From Ganoderma boninense (Eukaryota; Basidiomycota; Agaricomycetes; Polyporales; Polyporaceae), in the NCBI GenBank assembly GCA_002900995.3, contig CM035311.1, positions 2,170,001 to 2,234,000 of the forward strand: DNA of 64,000 nucleotides. The letters run 5' to 3'. Shown here piece after piece: positions 55,300 through 64,000 of this stretch. Position 1 is the first letter of the stretch; each line of letters starts with the position of its first letter. Position numbers and translations under genes: made by a program. The notes under the pieces are model-generated. The model did not search any database. It was not told the origin of the DNA and saw only the letters and a list, made by a program, of their open reading frames with translations.

Positions 55300-58200
55300 T
55301 CACGATCGAGTCTTCTTGTTGAGAGGGCCAGGAGCGTCGGGATGTGTCGAATGAAACTTTTGCAGCACTTTCGGCGCATTTGCTAGATCCGACACGTCTT
55401 CCCAGCTATCGTGTTCAGGGCCCCAGCCCTTCCAGTGAACAAGATACTGCAGTTTCTTCCACCGCCCATACCGACGCGACTCTAACACTCCCTCTACTTC
55501 GTACTCTTCCTCTCCTTCCACTTCAAGGGCTGCAGGTTCAGGGAGATGCCGACCGGGGAGTTGGCTTTCTTTGTGTGGGTGTAGGAGCGTCACATGGAAC
55601 ACTGGGTGGAGCCCCATGTCTTTGGGGAGCTTGAGCTCGTAAGCCAAGTTGCCCACCTTGCGCTTGACAGGGTACGGGCCAGCGTACCGGTCCACCAGTT
55701 TCCGAGAGACTCCAGGAACCCGGAAGTTCCTCGTGTCGAGCCACACCTTCTGACCCTCCTTGAACTCTGGAGCAGCGGAGACATAGCGATCGTAGTACTC
55801 CTTCATCCGCTCTGCTGCCAGGGTTAAGGCTGAGGTCGCATCCTCCCTTGCCTGCCGCAACTCCTCCCTTCGTTCATCTGCCGTAGGCACCGTGGTGGAT
55901 AGCATTGGAACGTGGAACTGAGGTTCATAGCCGTACATGAGGTAAAACGGCGAGTACCCTGTGGACGAATGTACGCGCGAGTTGAAGCAGTATTCTGCCG
56001 TTGGCAGCCACTTGACCCAATCATCGCGGCGCCTTGAGCAGTACATCCATAGGTACGCCTCTATCTCCTGGTTCCATCATTCAGACTGCCCATCCGTCTG
56101 TGGGTGGTAGGCCGTGGACAGTGCACTTTCTATGTCGAGGCCTTTAAGGATTGCATGGAAGAGCTTGCTAGAGAACTGGGGCCCCCGATCAGAGATGATC
56201 TTTCGCAGGAGTCCATGTAGACGGAACCATTCTCTAATGAAGTTGTTTGCAGTCCCTTCCGTGTCAATCTCCTCGGTGCATGGAATAAGGTGAATCATCT
56301 TTCCATGCTGATCAGCAATAAGCTGGAGCGCATTGTATCCGTCCACCTCCGGCAATCCAGTAATGAAGTCACAGGTAACTACTTGGCCTGGGCCGTCTGG
56401 GATCTCGTTGGGCTGAAGGGGACCATGTGGCTTTGCATGTGAAGTCTTGCCACGGCGACAAGTGTCGCAGGTCTCAACGTAATCCTTAATGAACTTTGCC
56501 ATGCCCGGCCACCAGTAGTTCCGTGTAACCAACTCCACCGTCTTTGCCTGGCCAGGGTGTCCAGCAGGCGGGAGGTCGTGGTGAATGCGCACTATCTCTG
56601 CTCGGAGCGCATCGTCTTTGGGGACATAAACTCGGCCGCGGTAGAGCAGCAGGCCCTGTTCTGTGTTCCAGTCCACCAAATCGTTCTGTAGACGTGCTGG
56701 CCCTAGCTTATCAAGCTTGCTGAGTGCCTCTGTGACCTCCTGCTCACGCTCTCCACATTCTCGAATGCGGCGGAGCAGTGCCTTCTCTGGTACCACTGAC
56801 ATGTGCCCTCTCTTGGCTGCCAGTACTCGGAAGCGATCGGGTTGCAACATGACTCGGTTCAGGTTGTCATCGGCGTCATCCTTCTGGTGATCAGGCCTGC
56901 GCGACAGCGCATCTGCCCTACCGTTGGAGGTGCCTGGCTTGTGTGCAATGACAAAGTCGAACCGTGACAGATAGAGAGCCCATCGTGCCTGCCTGCGTGT
57001 GAGGTTTTGTGCGGCCTTCCAGTACTCGAGGTTCTTGTGGTCCGACTGGATCTCAAACACACTAGGAAGACCCTCGAGGTAGTGGCGCCAGGCCTGCAGG
57101 GCACAGATGATAGCGAGCATCTCCTTGTCATAGATCTCGTAGTTGCGTTCTGCATCGCTCATTGACTCAGAGTGGAAAGCCACAGGGTGCCATTTGCCGT
57201 CCTCCCCCTCCTGAGACAGAACCGCGCCGGTAGCATACCCGGATGCATCGACTTCAATGCGGGTTTTGCGGTCTGGGTTATACATGCTCAGGACAGGGCT
57301 TTCAGTGAAACGACGTTTGAGCTCATTAAATGCTGATTGCTCTTTGGCACCCCATTGCCAGGGAGCATTACCCGTGAGACGGTCAAGAGGTTTGCATACT
57401 GCACTGAAGTCCTTAATGAACCGCCTGTAGAAATTTGCGAAACCGCGGAACTTCCGTACATCTGAGGCGTTCTGAGGGACAGGCCATTCTGCGATACCCC
57501 TGACCTTCACTGGGTCCATCTCCACACGGTTCTCCGAGACGAGCACACCTAGGTACTCAACCTTAGGCTGTTCGAATTCGCACTTCTCTGGCTTGCAAAA
57601 CAGGTCATGCTCCGCCAGACGCTTCAGGACCTCACGCACCAAAGTGCGGTGTTCCTCGATGTCGTTGGTGAATATGAGGATGTCGTCGAGGTAGATAGTG
57701 ATTTTGCCGAGTATGATGAGGTCCTTGAAGATGTCGTTCATGAGCGCGGAGAATATACTGGGCGAGTTAGCCAGTCCGAAGTACATCACGTTCGGTTCGA
57801 ACAGTCCGCGATTGGTAACAAAGGCAGCCTTCCATTCATCACCGGTCTTAATCCGCACATTGTTGTACCCCCAACGGATGTCAAGCTTTGTAAAGTACTT
57901 GGCCCTCTTGAGTCGATCCATCAAGTCCGACACCAACAGCAGTGGGTATCGGTTCTTAATGGTGATGTCGTTCAATCGCCGGTAGTCCTGTACAGGACGT
58001 AGGCTACCGTCCTTCTTTTTAACGAAGAAGAACGGTGATGACATCGGTGACTTCGACTCTTGAATATAACCTTTGGCCAAGTTCTCACTAAGGAACTTGT
58101 CAAGCTCGACCTGCTCGCTGGGAGACAGGGGGTACACCTTGGAATGGAACATCCTAGCATCTGGTACGAGTTCTATAGCGTGGTCATAGGGTCCGTGCTC

Positions 58201-59082
58201 AGGTAGACGTTCGGACGCCTCTTTCGAGAACACACGCAGATACTCGTGGTACTGGGGAGGTACAATCTCTTCCACAGGATGGACTTCCTTCTTCTGGTAC
58301 TCTTGTTCAGCGAGCTGTTGAGAGTAGGTGTAGCTCGCCGACACAAAGATCTTAGGGGTACCTCGAAGTCGTCGTCCATCTTCCAGTGCATTGAGAAGAG
58401 ACTCCTCAGTGCCATCCCATTCCAGCAGAAAACCTGGTGGTGGAGGCCTATCTTCCTCCTCCTCCTCGACCATTACGGCCGTGCATATCCTACCCATCAT
58501 CTTTGCCTTCCGCACCCGCCGAGAACCGTTGCGCGCCGTAAGCCGTACCTCCGTATCACGCGCTTTGGTCTCAACAGGTTTGGATGCCTTCCGATGAGCC
58601 GGACATGCCTCTGGACATCTCGATAGGCGCAGCGAGCCACGTTCCCAATCTACTTCAGGGTTGTGCTCGCGCAGCCAGTCCAGGCCAATGATCACATCCT
58701 CTTCTCCTATGTCTGTCACCACAAACACCACCTTCTCTCGGTGGTCTCCAATCGCCATATCCAACACGGCGACCTCCGTGATCGTCCCATCACGGTTCTC
58801 AGTACCATCTATGTTGTACAGAGGGATTGGCCTTGCCAACTTCCTCGTCGTAACCTGGTTCCTTTCTACGAACCATCTATGTAAAAACTTGGTAGTAGCT
58901 CCACTATCTACCATTGCTACTATGTCCTTATGTCACTGCTTGCCGATCAACCGTACCGGTATATGAAAGTGTTGGCCACTATGATTTACTTCATATACGA
59001 ACGCGGAACTCAGTACAGAAAATCGACTATTACTACAAGAGCCGGCACGCGCAGCGTCCAGTGCGGCTCTGATCAGAAACCC
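55300..59082 (-). pseudogene. pol: Gypsy E Pol polyprotein, two nonsense codons
   Basis: Domain order and motifs are as in element A: protease VDSGA just after 58914, reverse transcriptase YLDD near 57690, RNase H, integrase HHCC and D,D,E, GPY/F-like region, and chromodomain near 55350-55505. One TGA (56074-56076) follows the catalytic integrase Glu directly; element A has CGA there. A second TGA (58933-58935) lies in the Gag-Pol linker, again CGA in A. Both are C-to-T changes at CpG. The remaining frame is open from 59082 to 55300. Confidence 0.93.
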
Positions 59083-60521
59083 TCCTTCTTTTCAGCGGCC
59101 GAAAGGGCCGCCAGCTTTTCCTCCATCGCCTTAACCTGGGCCTGGAGAGCCGCCACTTCCGTAGTCGTGGTGGACGAGGAAGCAGCCTTCTGTCCTCCTG
59201 CCTTAAGCTTCGGGCATTCGACGGCGCGGTGTCCGGGTTGACCACAGCTGTAGCAGTTCCCGGTAAACGGCTTCTTCCCTGTAGCAGCTGCCTTCTCTCC
59301 CTTCTTCTTCCACCCAAACGACTTCGGGCGTTCCTCCTCTCTAGTGACAAGGTTCTGGTCGAGCGACAGCGCCACCTTCTGAATTTTCGTGAGGTCGGAG
59401 ATGTCGTGGGCAGTGGTAGCGAAGACATCCTTGAGTCTGGGAGGCAACCCCTCGCGGTACCGTTCACGCTTGTCTGCGTCACTGAAGCTGGTCTGGGCCG
59501 CGATGGCGTTAAACTGCACCGTGTACTCCTTGACGGTGCCAACCTTGTGGTACGCCTTGCAAAGCTTAACCAGCTCAGCGACGGCAGCTTCCTTGTCGTC
59601 CGCTGCGCAGAAATGGGCCTTGAAGGCCGTTTCAAAGGCATTGAAGTCTGCCCAAGGACTTTTCGTGGTCGCGAGGGTCACGATGTGAGGCCCTGCCCAG
59701 TCTGCCGCTCCCTCGGTAAGCTTGCTCAGGACCGTCATCCACGTGACGACGGGGTCCAGGCCAGGGGCTGCTGTCGTCAGAGTGTTGTAGTAGATCCTGG
59801 CTGCAGACACGAAGCGTAGACCATCTTGAGCAGTTTTTCCATCGTATGTGGAGGGAGCGATTTGGGAGAGGAGTTTGGAGACATCGAATGGCGGGAGAGT
59901 GGTCATGACGGGTGAGGACGATCGGCTGGATGAGGACGATGAAGAGGGTTGTGGAGTGTTGAGATTGACGGTTTCTCGTTTGGGTTGCGGTTCGAGCTTA
60001 ACTTCAGGCTTCGCTTCTGCCTTTGGAAGTTTAGAACTCGAGGCAACAGGGGATGAAGTGGCTCGCTGCCGGGCGAGTTCGAGGGCTGTCTGAAGAGGAA
60101 TTGCTCCCAAATGTGGAGAGCCGGAGGGGGTCGCAGTAGGTGTTGGCTTGCGGCTGGTTGGACGTGAGGGTGCACGGGATGGAACCCGTGAAGATGGCTT
60201 GGATGGGGGACGAGAGGCTGGTCTGGACGCGGGGTTCTGGGTGGCGACTATCGCCGCCTGACGAGCTGGGGGGCATCCTGGATCTCGAGGTGCAGGTGCT
60301 GGTGGGTTTGCGATCTTCGCACGGATTAGGACTTCCTGTTCTTTGGTGGTGAGGAGTCTAGGGGCGATGCCTTCGCGAGTTTCAAGAGTATTGTTGAATG
60401 TGTGTGATCGGTGGGGGCACGGTTGCTCCTCGCAGTAGTACCAGGCTTGCTTATCTTCGTCCCAGTACTCGTCCTGTACCGCAGTGGGGTGAAATATGTG
60501 TCCCCAGGCTTGGCAAGCCAC
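59073..60521 (-). CDS. gag: Gag polyprotein of gypsy E (GTG-initiated frame)
   Basis: The 482-codon frame starts at GTG 60519-60521 and ends TGA 59073-59075, after the slippery heptamer 59076-59082. The first 80 residues are nearly identical to A. Then a Ser/Pro/Arg linker, a capsid domain clearly different from A (SAARIYYNTLTTAAPGLDP against SAAQIYFNTLTAVAVGTPP), and a zinc knuckle CYSCGQPGHRAVEC. The frame is intact. It should bind RNA and form particles. The capsid divergence contrasts with a near-identical Pol. Confidence 0.88.
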   Translation of the reverse strand: MACQAWGHIFHPTAVQDEYWDEDKQAWYYCEEQPCPHRSHTFNNTLETREGIAPRLLTTKEQEVLIRAKIANPPAPAPRDPGCPPARQAAIVATQNPASRPASRPPSKPSSRVPSRAPSRPTSRKPTPTATPSGSPHLGAIPLQTALELARQRATSSPVASSSKLPKAEAKPEVKLEPQPKRETVNLNTPQPSSSSSSSRSSSPVMTTLPPFDVSKLLSQIAPSTYDGKTAQDGLRFVSAARIYYNTLTTAAPGLDPVVTWMTVLSKLTEGAADWAGPHIVTLATTKSPWADFNAFETAFKAHFCAADDKEAAVAELVKLCKAYHKVGTVKEYTVQFNAIAAQTSFSDADKRERYREGLPPRLKDVFATTAHDISDLTKIQKVALSLDQNLVTREEERPKSFGWKKKGEKAAATGKKPFTGNCYSCGQPGHRAVECPKLKAGGQKAASSSTTTTEVAALQAQVKAMEEKLAALSAAEKKEGF

Positions 60522-60895
60522 GTTGAATCTCGCTTCCTTATCCTAGGAATGAAACGGCAGGTGCACGATCCAACACTGTCTGCTCAGCCTCCTCGGCCTA
60601 CTGCTGTGTCTTAGCCCAAGGGTGTTCTGCCTTGGCTTTGTTTTGCCGCCTTTCTCTAGCCTCCCACGCCGTGAGGCGGACCACTTCTGTCAGTACCGGG
60701 GTCTTGTGTTAGGAGCTTTCCGCGTACTGTACCACTTGGGAGTGGCAAGCCTCAGGTTGCGCCGAGACCACGTCCGATGGTGTGACTAGAGCGCGTACTA
60801 TGCTAGGCCAACACAGAGGATCTAAGTGCGTACTGTACGAGAGGGAAAGAGTGTGGGTGGAGTACGCCGGTGCTCGTGTAGAAGTTTTGACCTAA

Positions 60896-61355
60896 TGTTA
60901 CGACTGGCTGTCGAGTAAGATCAGGGAGGAGGCTTACGAGACGAGCAAGGGCGTCGACGAGCACTTGTGCAGCGAGAGCGGAGCAGGGCTCGACAGTCAG
61001 GCTGGAGACAAGATGTATTGAGCGAGTAACTAACGAGCGAGAATACAGCGAGGCTTACCTGGAGACAAGAGGTCGAAACTGAGGTCTCCAGGTAGCAAAG
61101 TACAGGCCTTATATACATGTAACGGACAATGGGAACCGTGGACAATAGGTAACTATGGACACGGGAACCAGTGGAAGAACAATGGTATGTAGTACAATGA
61201 CGGCGGGAACAATGGGTAACAGGAGTTATTGTACTGCGAGAACAAGGGACAGGTTTGCTAAACAACGGAGGACAATAAGGACGACGCGGGAGGCAAACAG
61301 TCCAAAAAGGGAAAGAGAGACGCCGGGGTAGGCGCCGAGCGTGCTGTTCATGACA
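60896..61355 (-). repeat. 5' LTR of gypsy E
   Basis: 460 bp from TGTTACG (60896) to TCATGACA (61355) in plus-strand view; the self-primer copy is at 61070-61080. Confidence 0.95.
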
Positions 61356-63940
61356 GCAACCACGCGAAGGTCGAGATGCGAACCGAGATTGTTAAGTGGG
61401 TGTGTGAGTATGCACGGCCATTCCGAATTGTCAAGGACCGGGGCTTCCTGGTCTTGATGAAGACCGGGCACCCAGGGCACTACATCCCGTCGCCTTCGAC
61501 AGTCTCGCGCGACATTAAAGTTGTGTTCATGCGGACTCGGAATCACATCATGAAGATTCTGCAGGTGCGTAGTTAGTAAACGCACTGAGTTGTGAGTACT
61601 TATACACATGGTTAGGACTACACGGGCAAGCTTGCTTTCACCACGGATGCCTGGACTTCCCCCAATCACCTTTCCTTCATCGCGCTTTGCGTCCACCTAG
61701 AGCACAAGGGAGTTCCGCTGTCGATAGTGCTCGATGTTGTCCAAGTCGCAAAATTGCACACAGGTGTCCACCTCGCCGAGGCGTTCGCAGACATCCTGGA
61801 GGACTTTGGGATCAGCGACAAGGTGCGTAACAGGAGTGCGCGAGGTCGTGGAGGTCACGTGCACCAGGAAAAAACTCACCCGCATGGTTTCTAGCATGTA
61901 CATGTTACTTGCGACAACGCTTCCAACAACAACGTGATGGTGCGCCACCTTGTCAAGCTCATCCCAGAGTTCAACGGGCAGCGATCGCGCATACGCTGCT
62001 TCCTGCACGTATTGAGCCTGGTCGTCAAGGCCTTGGTCTGGGAGTTCAATGCATGGCAGAACGCAAATGCAAAGGTGAAGGATGAGGAGGAGGAGGAGCT
62101 GTGCGCATTGGCTGCTGATCTGGAAGCTTTCAAGAGGGAGTGGGAACGGAAGCGCGATGTGCGCCAGCGACGATCTGGCTCCCCGGATGATGAAGACAAG
62201 GAGGACGAGGAGGACACTCTTGAGGCAGACAACCCAGGTGACGAGGTAAATCCGCTGAAGGACTTGACTGAAGAGGAGCATGAGAAGTTTGAGACGGAGG
62301 TGCGTCCGATGAAGCTGGCCCTGGCAAAGGTAAGTCCTTGCATGTACAATACCCCCATGCTGACCGCACTGCTCAAAAATGCGAACTCACCATTCTACAA
62401 ATACGAACCCTCGGGTTCAAAATTATTAACTCGAGCACGCAACTCCTGCCCATCTGGAAGCAGACGTGCACCGACAAAGACCTGCCCATGCGCCTGCTCC
62501 CCCGAGATGTCCAGACCAGGTGGAATTCTACCTTCGATATGTTGAATTTTGCGGTCAAGTACAGAGCGGTGATCAACGAGATGACGATGCAGCCAGGGAA
62601 CAAGTTGAGGGCGTACAAGCTGTCGGAAGACACCTGGAAGGGACTGTGGCAGCTTCAACAGGTGCTTAAGGTTTGTGTGGCTGACGAACTTTAACCATAA
62701 TTCTTACTGACAAACTTTATTCTGCCATGCTCGGACAATGCCCTTCCAACCCATTTTTGGTTGCTTGTCATCATCGTCCTGTCTCTCGCTGGATGGCCTT
62801 TGGCATCTTCACCGGTCCTCAACCTCCACACTCCTCTCAGCCTCCTCTCGCACTCTACTTGGATCTCGACGCTCACACAAATAGGTCTTCAAGAGTGCGA
62901 CCTTGTCCGTCTCTCACGCCAGCACACTGAACCTCACGCGGGTCATCCCTGTGATGGACCATGTCAAGGAAAAGTTGACAGAAGCTACTCACAGTGACAA
63001 ATACGACATCCCGATCTGCATCACCTGCTCTTTGGCAAAGAACATCTTGAACAAGTACTACTTGTTAACTGACTCGTCTGCGACCTACTGCATTGTGATA
63101 AGTAAGTTGACCGCACCGTGGTTATTTCCCTGAAATATTTATTAACCTTGCTTGCAGTTCTTCATCCAAAATACAAACTCGAATACTTCAAGAAGCTCAA
63201 CTGGACGAACGCCTGGCAGCACACTGCACACAAGCTCGTCGAGACAGAGTACGCCAACAGCTACAAAGGTCAATTTGATGGCTCTCAGAACTCACGTGCT
63301 GAGACGCCGAGCGGCGACGATGGTCCAAGACGGGAACACGTGGACAACGACGACGCCTGGGAGGATGAAAATTCAGAGGACGGACGTGTACGTTGCTCTC
63401 AAGCTTGCCTGTGTGCTGCACACGCTAACCACTTATTTCTTTCAGAGCTTATTCAACATCCTTGACGAGTGTGATGCCGCTGGACCGGACGACAACATTG
63501 GTGACGAGCTTGAGCACTACCTCGCGGCACCAACCCAGAACGTCGGCTCTGAGGTGCTCCACTGGTGGAAGGATAGACAGTCTATCTATCCTAACCTCTC
63601 GCGGATGGCCATCGACTACCTTGTCATTCCCGGTGCATGTGCTTACCAGGGTCCAGGCTCCCTTGTATGCACTCATTCTGACTGATCTCTTTCTACTGCA
63701 GCAGCAACCTCGGTCGACGTCGAGAGGCTGTTTAGCTGAGGACGTCTTGTCCTGTCTCACATCTGGACACGGCTCAGTGCTCAGACGACACACGCAATTC
63801 TCTGTGTCGGAGCTTGGAGTGTGCTTGAGCTTGTGAAGCGTGAGGATGCACGGAAGGTGGCCGAGCTTGAGGATATCGAGGGTGACTCAGATGTTGAGTT
63901 AGAGGAAGGCTGGGATATGATAGACACAAGTTTGTATTAG
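61356..63940 (+). pseudogene. hAT transposase, spliced, 5' end cut by gypsy E
   Basis: Cut-and-paste transposase. Seven or more exons can be followed with introns of 50-80 bp: donors gtgcgt (61565), gtgcgt (61822), gtaagt (62331), gtttgt (62671), gtaagt (63101), gtgtac (63387) and gtgcat (63633). Motifs: TTDAWTSPNH (catalytic Asp region, about 61640), VTCDNASNNN (about 61905), RIRCFLHVLSL, the TRWNSTFDML block (about 62515) and the C-terminal dimerisation motif VDVERLFS near 63710-63735. TGA at 63736-63738 replaces the Arg codon expected in RLFSRGR. The acceptor before 62402 reads ctacaa instead of a cag, perhaps a mutated splice site. The N-terminal BED zinc finger is missing, displaced by the gypsy E insertion. 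Confidence 0.85.
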
Positions 63941-64000
63941 CCTTCGTGAACCTTCTTCTCCCCATGTACACAAGATCCCAATGCACCGCGCTGATACACT
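63941..64000. other. Downstream flank of the hAT gene
   Basis: 60 bp to the window end; no terminal repeat seen yet. Confidence 0.4.

Larger units (their letters stand above)
55093..61355 (-). mobile_element. Ty3/gypsy chromovirus E, 3' LTR truncated
   Basis: On the minus strand: 5' LTR 60896-61355, primer site 60883-60893 with one mismatch, gag, frameshift site, pol with chromodomain, polypurine tract, and only 181 bp of the 3' LTR (55093-55273). It sits inside a hAT transposase gene, with flank gcaac at 61356-61360. Pol is nearly identical to A. Confidence 0.95.

Overview
This window looks like a transposon-dense island of a filamentous fungus, most likely a basidiomycete (Agaricomycetes-like). 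The evidence is a spliced hAT transposase with introns of about 50-80 bp, chromodomain Ty3/gypsy elements of the Tf1/sushi type, Ty1/copia elements, a Helitron helicase and no ordinary housekeeping gene. One Ecl1-like zinc-binding gene is the best host-gene candidate, and it is broken.

Layout. 1-6488: gypsy element A (+), 5' LTR cut by the window edge. 6489-6716: end of a hAT-like miniature element. 6717-10951: decayed, 3'-truncated gypsy B (-). 10952-12368: LTR fragment and unexplained sequence. 12379-12450: tRNA-Cys-like gene. 12477-12981: complete hAT-type MITE. 13.0-13.9 kb: decayed zinc-finger-like exons. 13905-14330: solo copia LTR. 14.3-16.8 kb: nothing recognised. 16845-20461: Helitron helicase with a C-terminal protease-like domain (-). 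20462-22043: truncated hAT transposase (-). 22.6-24.1 kb: decayed spliced hypothetical gene. 25993-28195: Ecl1-like gene (-) split by a solo gypsy LTR. 28.2-31.3 kb: AT-rich relics. 31300-36293: copia C1 (-). 36926-39734: gypsy D, 3' part (-), holding a Tourist-like MITE. 39735-44719: copia C2 (-), the best preserved element. 44720-47607: gypsy G (+). 47608-50441: gypsy D, 5' part (+). 50442-53667: copia C3 (+) with a 100-N gap. 53668-54638: gypsy G, 5' part (-). 55093-61355: gypsy E (-). 61356-63940: spliced hAT transposase (+).

The 39.7-53.7 kb block is the most informative part. Copia C2 and C3 have mismatched flanks, but the four flanks pair perfectly when swapped (gtact with gtact, gccga with gccga). 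Reversing 44720-50441 rejoins the D reverse transcriptase and the G gag in frame. This points to an inversion by recombination between two opposed copia copies, or to an assembly error that imitates one. The restored nest is G, entered by D and by one copia, with the second copia inside D.

How the elements work. The gypsy family carries an 11-nt self-priming signature (primer site complementary to the predicted transcript 5' end), a GGGTTTC slippery site just before the gag stop, and a Gag reading frame that starts at a conserved GTG. The copia family has a primer site matching the anticodon arm of initiator tRNA-Met and a Pol reading frame with no recognisable Gag. Many breaks are C-to-T or G-to-A changes, often at CpG. 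All calls come from reading the sequence; no database search was run.
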